From: Micromonospora purpureochromogenes
Lineage (GTDB): Bacteria > Actinomycetota > Actinomycetes > Mycobacteriales > Micromonosporaceae
Reading direction: 5' to 3'
Assembly (NCBI RefSeq): GCF_900091515.1
Contig: NZ_LT607410.1
Coordinates: 1,302,001-1,366,000, forward strand
Length of the DNA: 64,000 nt
How positions within the stretch are numbered: position 1 is the first letter of the stretch; every line of letters begins with the position of its first letter. Under the pieces are notes generated by a model. That model did not search any database. It was not told the DNA's origin and was given only the letters and a program-made list of their open reading frames with translations. This document shows, one piece after another, positions 44,024-52,637 of the stretch. The position numbers and the translations under genes were made by a program.

Positions 44024-44104
44024 CGCGTAACACAATGACGCGGTCGAGCGCTGTTTGCTTCCACTGCGGCTGAACCGTGTTTTCCGGAGCAGAGGAGAAC
44101 GGTA

Positions 44105-45445
44105 ATGACGGTCGCTATTTCTGCCCCTGCGGGCGCCGTTGCAGAATTGCGGACGGCGGTGTCCGAGGGGCCGGTGGCCGCCGGCGCCGGGCCCGCTCAC
44201 GACGTCGCGGTCGTCGGCCTCGGCTACGTCGGCCTCCCCACCGCGCTGGCTCTGCACGCCACCGGCCGCCGGGTGCTGGGCATCGACGTCGACCCGGCTC
44301 GGCTGACCGCGATCGGGAAGCGGCGCGTCGACCTGCTCCCCGCCGACCTCCTGCGGCTGGACCAGGCCCTGGCCGACCGGTCCGCCTTCGAACTCACCGA
44401 CGAGCCGGCCCGGCTGGCCGACGCCGCCACCGTGCTGATCTGCGTCCCCACACCGGTCGACCCGCAGCTCGTGCCGGACCTGCGGATCCTCCGCCGGGCC
44501 TGCGAGACCGTGGTCGCCCACGCGGTGCCCGGACAGGTGCTGGTGCTGACCTCGACCAGCTACGTCGGCACCACCCGGGAACTGCTCGCCGAGCCGCTGG
44601 CGGCGCGCGGGCTGCGCCCCGGCGTGGACGTCTTCGTCGCCTTCAGCCCCGAGCGGATCGATCCGGGCAACGAACGGCCGCAGGCCCTGGTGCCCCGGGT
44701 GGTGGGCGGGGTGACGCCCGAGTGCCGGGACCGGGCCACCGCCGCGCTGCGCGGGTACGGCCCGACGCTGCACGAGGTCTCCTCCGCCGACACCGCCGAG
44801 ATGACGAAGCTGCTGGAGAACACCTTCCGTGCCGTCAACATCGCCTTCGCCAACGAGATCGCCGAGGCGAGCCGGGCGTTCGGGCTGGACGTCCAGGAGG
44901 TGATCGAGGCGGCCGCCACCAAGCCGTTCGGGTTCATGCCCTTCTACCCGGGACCGGGGGTGGGCGGGCACTGCATCCCCTGCGACCCGCACTACCTGCT
45001 CTGGCAGCTCCGCGGTGCCCGGACGCCGGCCCCCGTCATCGAACACGCCATGACGGCGCTGGCGGGCCGGCCTCGCCTGGTGGTCGACCGGATCAGGACG
45101 CTGCTCGCCGACACCGGCGTGCCGCTGCGCGCCGCCCGGGTGCTGGTCCTCGGCGTCGCCTACAAGCCCGACGTGGAGGACCTGCGGGAGTCGCCGGCCC
45201 TGGAGATCATGGAGCACCTGCGGTCCGCCGGCGCCACGGTCGCCTACCACGATCCGCACGTGCCCCGGCTGCCGCTCGCGTCCGGCACCGCGCACAGCGT
45301 GCCGCACCCGGACACCGCCCCGGCCGATCTGGTGCTGGTGCACACCCTGCACCGCGCGACCGACGTCGGCTGGCTCGACCGGCACCCGTTGGTCCTGGAC
45401 GCCACCTACCGGCTGGCCCCGGCGCCGGGACGGTTCCGGCTGTGA
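44105..45445 (+). CDS. Nucleotide-sugar 6-dehydrogenase (UDP-GlcNAc/UDP-Glc type)
   Basis: A 446-residue NAD-dependent enzyme that oxidises C6 of a UDP-sugar to a uronic acid. It has the N-terminal Rossmann loop VVGLGYVGLPTALAL, the FSPERIDPGN signature of WbpA/WecC-like members, and catalytic Cys in GVGGHCIPCDPHYLL. The exact substrate (UDP-glucose, UDP-GlcNAc or UDP-ManNAc) cannot be told. ATG 44105 has AGAGGAG about eight bases upstream. It is first in a six-gene operon and overlaps the synthase gene by four bases, so it most likely makes a uronic donor for that synthase. Confidence 0.88.
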   Translation: MTVAISAPAGAVAELRTAVSEGPVAAGAGPAHDVAVVGLGYVGLPTALALHATGRRVLGIDVDPARLTAIGKRRVDLLPADLLRLDQALADRSAFELTDEPARLADAATVLICVPTPVDPQLVPDLRILRRACETVVAHAVPGQVLVLTSTSYVGTTRELLAEPLAARGLRPGVDVFVAFSPERIDPGNERPQALVPRVVGGVTPECRDRATAALRGYGPTLHEVSSADTAEMTKLLENTFRAVNIAFANEIAEASRAFGLDVQEVIEAAATKPFGFMPFYPGPGVGGHCIPCDPHYLLWQLRGARTPAPVIEHAMTALAGRPRLVVDRIRTLLADTGVPLRAARVLVLGVAYKPDVEDLRESPALEIMEHLRSAGATVAYHDPHVPRLPLASGTAHSVPHPDTAPADLVLVHTLHRATDVGWLDRHPLVLDATYRLAPAPGRFRL

Positions 45446-47016
45446 GGGACCGGCCCCAGCCACCTCCGCACCACCAGCCGTGGGCGGGAAGCCCGGTCGC
45501 CCACGGCCGCGACCCGGTGGGCAGCGCGCGACTGCCGGGGTTCCCGCTCGCCTGGCGGTACGCCGACCCCACCGACACCGTGCGCCTGCCGGTGTCCGTC
45601 CGGCACGCCGAAGCCGGACGGGAGCTGTCGAGCGCGAGCGCCGGGGCGGATCGGCACCGGGCCGAGCGCACCCGGCGAGGCCCCCGGCAGATCGTCGCCC
45701 TGCTGGGCATCGCGGCGATCTGCGCACTGATCGGCTGGCACGTCGGAGTGAAGGTGATGTTCCTCCGGGGCAACCTGGCGGCCGCCTGCTACACGATCCT
45801 TATCAGCAGCTACGTGCTGAGCCGCTTCGTGCTCGCCGCGTTCTACCGGCCGCCGCGGGACGTCGGCCTGGAGCCGTCCGTCGCGATCATCGTGCCGGCC
45901 TACAACGAGGGCGAGGCGGTCGGCCGCACCATCCACTCCTGCCTGGCGCTGGACTATCCGGCCGAGAAATTGGAGATCGTCGTGATCAACGACGGCTCCA
46001 GCGACGACACCTGGGAGCAGATGCTGCGCGCGGCCGGCCGGTACCGGCCGGGCGCGGTGCGCTGCCTCGACCTGGGCCACAACCAGGGGAAGCGGGCCGC
46101 GATGGCGGCCGGCATCCGGGCCACCTCGGCGGAGATCCTGGTCTTCGTCGACTCCGACTCCATGCCGGCGCCGGACGCCATCCGCCTCCTCGTGCAGGGC
46201 TTCGCCGACCCGAAGGTGGGCGCCATCTCCGGGCTCACCTACGTGCGCAACGCCGAGGCCAACACCCTCACCCGGATGCAGGCGGTCCGGTACTACGTGT
46301 CGTTCCAGCTGTTGAAGAGCGCGGAATCCGTCCTGGGGGCGGTCACCTGCTGCTCCGGCTGCTTCGCGGCGTACCGGCGGGCGGCCGTGGTGGAGCTGCT
46401 GGAGGCCTGGGAGCACCAACGGTTCCTCGGCGTGGAGTGCACCTACGGCGACGACCGGGCGCTCACCAACCGGGTCCTGCGGGCGGGCTGGACCACCCGG
46501 TACGACGCCCGGGCGGAGGCCTGGACCGACGCGCCCGAGGCGTACGGGAAGTTCCTCCGCCAGCAGCTGCGCTGGAAGAAGTCGTGGACCCGGGAGGGGC
46601 CGCTGCTGCTGGCGCACATCTGGCGTACCCGCACCCGGGCCCTGCCGTCGGTCGCCGTGCAGACGGCGGCCGGCCTGCTCAGCCCCGTGATCGTCCTCTA
46701 CAGCCTGGTCCAGCCCTTCGTCGACGGGCGCTTCCCGCTGGTCTACTTCACCGGCCTCTACCTGGTGGCCGGCGCGTACGCGCTGGTCTACCGGATGCTG
46801 CGGCACGACGGCCTGTGGCTGTACGCGCTGCTCGGCACCTTCTTCTACATCCTGTTCTCCCCGCAACTGCTCTGGGCGGTGGCGCGGATCCGGGACGGCA
46901 GCTGGGGCACCCGCGGCGCGGCGCCGCCACCCCCGTCCGCCGCGAGCCCGGACGCGCCGCCGGTCGCCGTCCCCGCGATCCTGCCCGTGCGCGTGCCGGC
47001 GGTGAGCCGTGACTGA
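45442..47016 (+). CDS. Processive family 2 glycosyltransferase, HasA/NodC-like synthase
   Basis: A 524-residue membrane polysaccharide synthase. After a 90-residue cytoplasmic tail come two TM helices, then the GT2 domain with VIINDG-type VVINDGSSDD, VFVDSDSMPAPDA, TYGDDRALTNRVL and QQLRWKKSW (QxxRW), the full D,D,D,QxxRW set of processive enzymes. GDDR(A/H)LTNRVL is most like hyaluronan and chitin-oligosaccharide synthases. Further TM helices follow. It would polymerise UDP-sugars on the inside and extrude the chain. It overlaps its neighbours on both sides. Confidence 0.87.
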   Translation: MRDRPQPPPHHQPWAGSPVAHGRDPVGSARLPGFPLAWRYADPTDTVRLPVSVRHAEAGRELSSASAGADRHRAERTRRGPRQIVALLGIAAICALIGWHVGVKVMFLRGNLAAACYTILISSYVLSRFVLAAFYRPPRDVGLEPSVAIIVPAYNEGEAVGRTIHSCLALDYPAEKLEIVVINDGSSDDTWEQMLRAAGRYRPGAVRCLDLGHNQGKRAAMAAGIRATSAEILVFVDSDSMPAPDAIRLLVQGFADPKVGAISGLTYVRNAEANTLTRMQAVRYYVSFQLLKSAESVLGAVTCCSGCFAAYRRAAVVELLEAWEHQRFLGVECTYGDDRALTNRVLRAGWTTRYDARAEAWTDAPEAYGKFLRQQLRWKKSWTREGPLLLAHIWRTRTRALPSVAVQTAAGLLSPVIVLYSLVQPFVDGRFPLVYFTGLYLVAGAYALVYRMLRHDGLWLYALLGTFFYILFSPQLLWAVARIRDGSWGTRGAAPPPPSAASPDAPPVAVPAILPVRVPAVSRD

Positions 47017-48505
47017 CCGTCCGCCGCTGGGCCGCCGGCTGCTCGGCCTGCTCACCGGCCTCGTCGCGGTGGCCGCGCTGCTCGCCGCCGGGCTCAGCTG
47101 GGTGACGTTGAGCCGCCCGTTCGACCCGCCGCAGCTCGCCGCGCTGACGGTCGACGCGTCGTCGGACCCACCGAACCTGCCCCGCTACCCCGGCGCGGTC
47201 ACCGTGCTGACGTACCACGGGGTGTCCGACACCGACGCGTCCGCCACCACCCTGAGCCGGCGGACCTTCGCCGAGCACCTGGCCACCCTGGCCGCCGCCG
47301 GATACCGGACCGTACGGCTCAGCGAGGTACGCGACGCGCTGGCCGGCGGGGCCAGCAGGTTGCCGGAGCGGCCGCTGCTGCTCACCTTCGACGACGGATC
47401 GCTGACCACGTGGACCACGGTCGACCCCGTGCTGCGGGCGTACGGCTTCACCGGGGTGGCCTTCCTGACCACCGGGCGGATCGTCGCGCCCGGCACCCCG
47501 TCGGCCTTCCTCTCCACCCGGCAGGTCCGGGACATGGCCGACAGCGGGCGGTGGGAGTTCGGCTCGCACACCGACGCCCTGCACGACTGGGTGCCGGTGG
47601 CGGGCGACATCCAACCCGCGCTCACCAACCAGATCCTGGTCGACGGCCGGCCGGAGACGCTGGACACGTGGCGCCGCCGGGTGGGTGCGGACCTGGAACG
47701 CAGCCAGGAGTTCTTCCTGCGGGTGCTGGGGCATCGGGTCGACACGTTCGCCTACCCGTACGGCGAGGCCGGCCGGCTCTCCAACAGTCCGGAGATCGCC
47801 CGGGAACTGCCCGTCCTGCTGGAGCGGGCCGGTTTCTCATTGGCCTTCACCGGCGAGAACGTGCCCGGCGGCCACGTCAACGCGGCCAGCGGCGCGTCGC
47901 CCCGCTGGCTGCTGCCGCGCATCGGCGTCCGCCGCAGCACCTCCGTCGACGGGCTGGTGACGATGATCCACCGGTCCGTTCCCACCGCCGTGCCGCGCGA
48001 TCTCACCGCCGTGCCCTGGCTCGGTGTGCCGGGTCGGTGTGCGGTGCAGCCCGCCCGGATCCAGGTCGCCGTCGACAGCGAGGGCGCCGGGGAGTGCCGG
48101 TTGGACGAGGTGAACACCAGCCAGTGGCGGGACTACACCCTCTCCGTCGAGGTCGACGGCATCCGGCCGGGCGTCTCCGCCCTCGTCTCCGTCCGGGACG
48201 GCGCGGGCGCCGGCCACCGCGGCGCGGTAGAGGTGCTGATCGGCCGGCGGGAACTGACGATCCGGCAACAGGTCGGCGACGGGCCCACCGCGACGCTGGT
48301 GAGGGCGAGCCGGCGGACGCCGGCCCGGGGCCTGCTCCGCATCGAGGTCCGGCAGGACCGGATCACCGTACATCCGCCCGGTGCGCCTCCGGTGACGGCC
48401 GCCTTCGACAACCGGCTGCACGAGGGCGGCGTCGTCTTCTCGCTCACCGGACCCGCCCGGACGACCATCGGCTACCACGCACCCACCCTCGCCCCGTCCA
48501 GTTGA
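47009..48505 (+). CDS. Polysaccharide deacetylase with C-terminal lectin-like domain
   Basis: A 498-residue exported or anchored CE4-type enzyme. An N-terminal signal or anchor helix (LLGLLTGLVAVAALLAAG) is followed by TYHGVSD, TFDDGSLTTW (metal and catalytic Asp), GSHTDALHDW and FAYPYGEAGR, the motif set of NodB/PgaB. From about residue 335 a beta-sandwich domain of unknown fold follows, resembling the domain of the last gene in the operon. GTG 47009 overlaps the synthase gene. It probably removes acetyl groups from the nascent polymer. Confidence 0.82.
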   Translation: MTDRPPLGRRLLGLLTGLVAVAALLAAGLSWVTLSRPFDPPQLAALTVDASSDPPNLPRYPGAVTVLTYHGVSDTDASATTLSRRTFAEHLATLAAAGYRTVRLSEVRDALAGGASRLPERPLLLTFDDGSLTTWTTVDPVLRAYGFTGVAFLTTGRIVAPGTPSAFLSTRQVRDMADSGRWEFGSHTDALHDWVPVAGDIQPALTNQILVDGRPETLDTWRRRVGADLERSQEFFLRVLGHRVDTFAYPYGEAGRLSNSPEIARELPVLLERAGFSLAFTGENVPGGHVNAASGASPRWLLPRIGVRRSTSVDGLVTMIHRSVPTAVPRDLTAVPWLGVPGRCAVQPARIQVAVDSEGAGECRLDEVNTSQWRDYTLSVEVDGIRPGVSALVSVRDGAGAGHRGAVEVLIGRRELTIRQQVGDGPTATLVRASRRTPARGLLRIEVRQDRITVHPPGAPPVTAAFDNRLHEGGVVFSLTGPARTTIGYHAPTLAPSS

Positions 48506-48536
48506 GCCCAGTCCACCAGGCAGTAGGGAGCCCCAG

Positions 48537-49892
48537 ATGTCCGCCCTCAACCGGTTCCACCGCCGAGCGCGGTCGATCGCGTCACGCGCGCTGCTGGTCG
48601 GCCTGGCCGCCCTGCTCGCGCCGGTCGTGCTGCCCGGCGCGGCGCAGGCCACACCGGCCACCGTCGTCTCGCTCACCTTCGACGACGGCGGCTACGACCA
48701 GTACGCCAACGCCCGTCCGCTGCTGGACGCGCACGGCATGCACGGCACCTTCTACATCAACAGCGGCCGGGTCGGCGCCGGCGGATACATGTCCCAGGCC
48801 AACCTCAGCGCCCTCGCCGCCGCCGGGCACGAGATCGGCGGCCACACGGTCAGCCACGCGGCGTTGAACACGCTCTCGGCCGACGACCAGCGCCGGGAGA
48901 TCTGCAACGACCGGGTCGCCCTGCTCGGCATGGGCTTCACCGTGAAGAACCTCGCCTACCCGTACGGCTCCGCCGACGCGACCACCAAACAGGTGGCCGT
49001 CGAGTGCGGCTACAACAGCGGACGGTCGGTGGGCGGGGTCGTCTCGCCCGGCTCCTGCGGCGGCTGCCCGTACGCCGAGTCGGTGCCGCCGACCGACGCG
49101 TACTTCACCCAGACCCCGGACTCGGTGCGGACCGTCACCACCCTCGACCAGATGAAGAGGTACGTCAGCCAGGCAGAGGAGCACGGCGGCGGCTGGGTGC
49201 AACTGGTCATGCACCACGTCTGCGACGGTTGCGGCGCTGAATACGAGGTGAGCCCCACGGTGCTGGCGGCCTTCCTGGACTGGCTCGCCCCGCGCGCCGC
49301 GTCCGGTACCACGGTCCGCACCGTCGACGAGGTGGTCGGCGGGCCGCTCCAGCCGGGGGTTCCCGGCCCGACGCTCGCCTCACCCGAGCCGGGGGAGCTG
49401 GTGCAGAACGCCTCGCTGGAGTCGGTCGGCACGAACGGACTGCCGTCCTGCTTCCAGTACGGCGGCTTCGGCACCAACACGTACGCCTGGACCCGCACCA
49501 CCGACGCGCACACCGGCTCGTACGCCCAGCAACTGGCCGTCTCCGCCTGGAGCAGCGGCGACCGCAAGCTCGTCACCCGGCAGGACGCCGGGAGCTGCGC
49601 ACCGCCGGCCGTCGCCGGCCACACGTACTCCGCCGGTGTCTGGTACCGGGGGAGCTGGGGCTCGACCGCCCGCGTGCAACTGGTGCTCTACTACCGCAAC
49701 TCCAGCGGCGCCTGGGTCTACTGGGCCACCGGTCCGGCGGTGCCGGCCAGCGCCTCGTGGATCCGGACCCCGGCCTACCTGAGCCCGGCGGTCCCGGCCG
49801 GCGCAACGGCCCTGAGCTTCGGGCTGGCCCTGGTCGGCGCGGGGAACCTGACCACCGACGACTACACCCTCGTCGACTCCGCGACGGGATGA
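48537..49892 (+). CDS. Secreted polysaccharide deacetylase with C-terminal carbohydrate-binding-like domain
   Basis: A 451-residue secreted CE4-type enzyme. The signal peptide ends near APVVLPGAAQATPA. Catalytic motifs are LTFDDGGYDQY, GGHTVSHAALN, LAYPYGSAD and LVMHHVC. The Cys-rich loop CGGCPYAES is notable. From about residue 285 a second domain (NASLESVGTNGLPSCFQ onward) looks like a carbohydrate-binding jelly roll. AGGGAG lies upstream of ATG 48537; the gap from the previous gene is 31 bases. It overlaps the next deacetylase gene by four bases. Confidence 0.85.
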   Translation: MSALNRFHRRARSIASRALLVGLAALLAPVVLPGAAQATPATVVSLTFDDGGYDQYANARPLLDAHGMHGTFYINSGRVGAGGYMSQANLSALAAAGHEIGGHTVSHAALNTLSADDQRREICNDRVALLGMGFTVKNLAYPYGSADATTKQVAVECGYNSGRSVGGVVSPGSCGGCPYAESVPPTDAYFTQTPDSVRTVTTLDQMKRYVSQAEEHGGGWVQLVMHHVCDGCGAEYEVSPTVLAAFLDWLAPRAASGTTVRTVDEVVGGPLQPGVPGPTLASPEPGELVQNASLESVGTNGLPSCFQYGGFGTNTYAWTRTTDAHTGSYAQQLAVSAWSSGDRKLVTRQDAGSCAPPAVAGHTYSAGVWYRGSWGSTARVQLVLYYRNSSGAWVYWATGPAVPASASWIRTPAYLSPAVPAGATALSFGLALVGAGNLTTDDYTLVDSATG

Positions 49893-50656
49893 CGACTCCG
49901 CTGCCTGCGGCGCAGGGTGGGCCACGCCGACCCGCCCTGCGCCGGCACCTCGCCGAACTCGGCGCCGCCCTGCTCGCGCTGGCGGCCATGCTCGCCTTCA
50001 CCAGTTACGTACGGCACCCGCCCGCCGCCGAGGCAGGCCCCGCGGACGAGGCGGGTCCGGCGGTGCCGCGCCCGGCCAGCACCGCGAACCCCTGCCTCCG
50101 CGGGCGGGTGATGCTGACCTTCGACGACGGTCCGGACGCGCACACGCGGGGAGTGCTGGAGGTGCTGCGCGCCTACGACGCGCGGGCCACCTTCTTCGTG
50201 CTGGGCGTCAAGGTCCGCGCCCACCCCGAGCTGGTAGCGGCCGAGGTGGCCGACGGGCATCAGGTGGAGAACCACAGCTGGGACCATCCGCACCTGGCGG
50301 ACCTGAGCGCGGCCGAGGTGCGCACCCAGCTCGCCGACACGCAGGCGGCCGTGGTGGCGGCCGGTGCGCCGGCGCCGACCCTGGTGCGGCCCCCGTTCGG
50401 CAACAGCGGTCCGGTCGTCCACGCACAGGCGGAGGCGTTGCGGTTGCGCGAGGTCCGGTGGAGCATCGACACCAACGACTGGCGCGGGCGCGCCCCGGCG
50501 GACATCCGGGACGCGGTGCTCGCCGGGGTGCGGCCGGGATCGGTGATCCTGCTGCACGACGGCAGCCGCGAGTCGGGCAACACCGTCCGGGCCCTTCCCG
50601 GGATCATCGAGGGCCTGCGGGAACGTGGCTTCTGCACCGCATCGATGCGCTCATGA
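49889..50656 (+). CDS. Chitin-deacetylase-type CE4 enzyme (third deacetylase)
   Basis: A 255-residue CE4 enzyme with one N-terminal TM or signal helix (about 22-40). It has the canonical five-motif set: LTFDDGPDAHT, NHSWDHPHL, VRPPFGNSG, IDTNDWRG and ILLHDG, so it is likely active with a divalent metal. Its catalytic domain is the closest of the three to chitin and peptidoglycan deacetylases. It overlaps both neighbours by four bases (ATGA). Confidence 0.88.
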   Translation: MTTPLPAAQGGPRRPALRRHLAELGAALLALAAMLAFTSYVRHPPAAEAGPADEAGPAVPRPASTANPCLRGRVMLTFDDGPDAHTRGVLEVLRAYDARATFFVLGVKVRAHPELVAAEVADGHQVENHSWDHPHLADLSAAEVRTQLADTQAAVVAAGAPAPTLVRPPFGNSGPVVHAQAEALRLREVRWSIDTNDWRGRAPADIRDAVLAGVRPGSVILLHDGSRESGNTVRALPGIIEGLRERGFCTASMRS

Positions 50657-51498
50657 CCGGAGGGGGTGGCAGGGTGTCGACACTGTCGCGGCCGCCAGCC
50701 GTCCGCACCGCGCCCCGGTCCCGCCGGTGGTGGCTGGCGCTCGCGGCCGGCGCGGTGGTCGTGCTGCTGGTCGCCGCCGGGGTCGCGCTGCTCCTGACCC
50801 GTACGCGCGGGCCGGCCGACTTCGCCCCGTCGTTCTCCGGCCCCGACGGGCTGGTGACCAACGAGTACGCGTACCGGCATCCGGACCGGCCGGGGGTGCA
50901 CCGGTCGGACGACTGGCAGGTCACCAGCGGGTCGCTGTACCGCCGGGGTGGGGTGGCGTGGACCGGGACGCCGGACGCCGCGGCGCCGGGCGTCGACTCG
51001 TCCACCGGTACGGGCTCCAGCGTCTTCCGCATGACCAGCCGGCGGCACGACTTCGAGAACGTCCGCGTGTCGCTGCGGCTGCGCAACCTCGGACTGACCG
51101 ACGCCGGGCGGGAGGCGGCGTCGGAGACCGACGGCGTGCACCTCTTCCTGCGTTGGAAGGACGAGACCGAGCTGTACGTGGTGTCGCTGAACCGGCGCGA
51201 CGACCGGATAGTGATCAAGAAGAAGCTGAGCGGTGGCGACGTCAACGGCGGGACGTACGTGACCATGGGCCAGGCGCCCTACCAGGTGCGTACGGGTGCC
51301 TGGCAGTCGTTCGAGGTGGCCATCGCGACCACCCCCTCCGGCGGGGTCGGCATCGACGTGCGACAGGACGACCGGATGCTGGTGGCCGCCACCGACAAGG
51401 GCGACTCGGGATCACCGATCACCGGCGCCGGCGCGATCGGGCTGCGCGGCGACAACTGCGAGTTCGAGTTCGACCAGGTGCGCGTCGTCACCGAATGA
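50653..51498 (+). CDS. Membrane-anchored lectin-like protein
   Basis: A 281-residue protein with one N-terminal TM helix (WWLALAAGAVVVLLVAAG) and an extracellular beta-rich domain: GLVTNEYAYRHPDRPG, then DFENVRVSLRLRNLGL and GVHLFLRWKDETELYVVS. The pattern is that of concanavalin-like or DUF1080-like sugar-binding sandwiches, and resembles the C-terminal part of the first deacetylase. No enzyme motif is seen. It is the last gene of the operon, coupled by ATGA, and may hold the polymer at the surface. Confidence 0.7.
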   Translation: MTGGGGRVSTLSRPPAVRTAPRSRRWWLALAAGAVVVLLVAAGVALLLTRTRGPADFAPSFSGPDGLVTNEYAYRHPDRPGVHRSDDWQVTSGSLYRRGGVAWTGTPDAAAPGVDSSTGTGSSVFRMTSRRHDFENVRVSLRLRNLGLTDAGREAASETDGVHLFLRWKDETELYVVSLNRRDDRIVIKKKLSGGDVNGGTYVTMGQAPYQVRTGAWQSFEVAIATTPSGGVGIDVRQDDRMLVAATDKGDSGSPITGAGAIGLRGDNCEFEFDQVRVVTE

Positions 51499-51555
51499 TG
51501 TCCCCCTGGGCGGCTGAGCGGGTCTCAACCGGACTCGACGGGGTACCTCACCGCC

Positions 51556-51651
51556 ATGTTTCTCTTCTTCTCGAACCGGATCGGCTGTCTCGGCTCGATC
51601 CTGATCAGCGCCATCCTGACGGTGATCCTGCTGTTGATCTTCTCGCGCTGA
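51556..51651 (+). CDS. 31-residue hydrophobic membrane peptide
   Basis: The frame reads MFLFFSNRIGCLGSIL and ends LLLIFSR: a short N-terminal SNR-GCLGS motif and one TM helix. I recall very similar 30-35 residue peptides in Streptomyces and Micromonospora. GGTACCTCACCGCC lies before the ATG, with no clear ribosome site. It lies 57 bases after the polysaccharide operon and might be read from it. Its 3' end is tandemly duplicated (51631-51676). Function unknown. Confidence 0.55.
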   Translation: MFLFFSNRIGCLGSILISAILTVILLLIFSR

Positions 51652-51676
51652 GCCCTGTTGATCTTCTCGCGCTGAG
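51631..51676 (+). repeat. 22-base direct repeat at the end of the membrane peptide gene
   Basis: CTGTTGATCTTCTCGCG and the following CTGAG occur at 51631-51652 and again at 51655-51676, two bases apart. The copies are identical, so the duplication is recent. The first copy holds the last codons and stop of the peptide gene. Confidence 0.85.
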
Positions 51677-51701
51677 TCGGTGGTCGGACCGTCCCGCTCG
51701 G

Positions 51702-52418
51702 CTAGCCAGGTGGTGACGGTGGCTCGGGTGGGCGTCCTCTCGCGCGGGCCGCGTCGGTGACGGCGATCCCTGCCAGGACTGCGGTCGCGGCGAGGGCGGC
51801 CAGCAGCGGCGGCACGAACAGCATCGCCGGTGCCAGGGCGGCCAGCACGAGCACACCGATCGGCCGATTCCGGGACACCCGGCTGAATACCGTGTATTCG
51901 AAGCCGGCACGCCCGGCCAGGAACAGCGCGGGTTCGCCGAGGATGACGGCGACCCAGGCCGGTTGCGGGTGTCCGAGTGGATGGGCGATGACGAGTTCGA
52001 CGCCGACGGCGGTGACGACGATGCCGGCCACCATGAAGGGGTAGGAGTATGTCGCCCAGAAGGCGACGCGGGTCGGGTCCGGGGCCGTTGTGCCAGCCTC
52101 GGCCAACAGTTCCTCGGCGCGGTAGATGAAGATCCGCCAGAACAGCACCGTGGTGGCGAACGACACCACGAACGCCGCGCTCCGATCAGCCGCGAAGCCG
52201 CTGCCGTAAAGAGTCAAACCGGAAACCAGGATCAACTCGCCGAGCACCCAGCAGCTGTATCGCTGCCCCGTTGTGGGTCATACAAGTCGGTCGCTCCACC
52301 GGAGATCCTGGATCAGCCCGTGCGAGAGCTGGGCGAGCGCGACGACAAACACCAGGTCGAAGAAGAGCTCCAGAAAGTTTGTCCGTGGCTCCTCGGGACC
52401 TCGCAGCAGCTTTGGCAC
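51702..52418 (-). pseudogene. ltrA: Low-temperature-requirement protein A (LtrA), internally deleted
   Basis: The 5' piece starts at GTG 52418 and reads PRTNFLELFFDLVFVVALAQ, the hallmark N-terminus of LtrA membrane proteins. It hits TGA at 52278-52280. In the same frame the sequence then continues as RYSCWVLGELILVSG and runs to 51702 with several TM helices, which is the C-terminal half of LtrA. Over 100 residues between the two are missing. The gene is therefore a deletion pseudogene with an in-frame stop at the junction; a C-terminal 181-residue open frame remains (51702-52247). Confidence 0.75.
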
Positions 52419-52637
52419 CGCTCGTCATCATCGGCTCGCCCGTTCTGCCGACTTTGTCGCGGCTTGGAGCATTCGTACCCCGTGGCAACGCTGGGGAACT
52501 CGGATGTGCGGGGGCGGCCCGAGCGACGCCGGCGCCGCCGAGGACGAGACCTGTAACCGCGGCGCTCACGGTGGAGCGAATGTGCTGACGAGACTGCGCC
52601 CTGGTCATGCGCTCGGGTTCGAGTGGAGCGCCAGTGC

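Larger units (their letters stand above)
43555..44104. other. Gene-free 550-base region with AT-richer segment and dyads
   Basis: No convincing gene is found. The half nearest the polysaccharide operon (about 43850-44104) is clearly less GC-rich than the genome, as promoter regions are, and holds the two perfect dyads at 43982-43998 and 44004-44023. Confidence 0.6.

Noticed and set aside
44105..51498. Confident assignment as hyaluronan biosynthesis
   Set aside because: The synthase motif GDDR-LTN is HasA-like, but the dehydrogenase is of the WbpA/WecC kind and three deacetylases are present, so the polymer is probably not plain hyaluronan.
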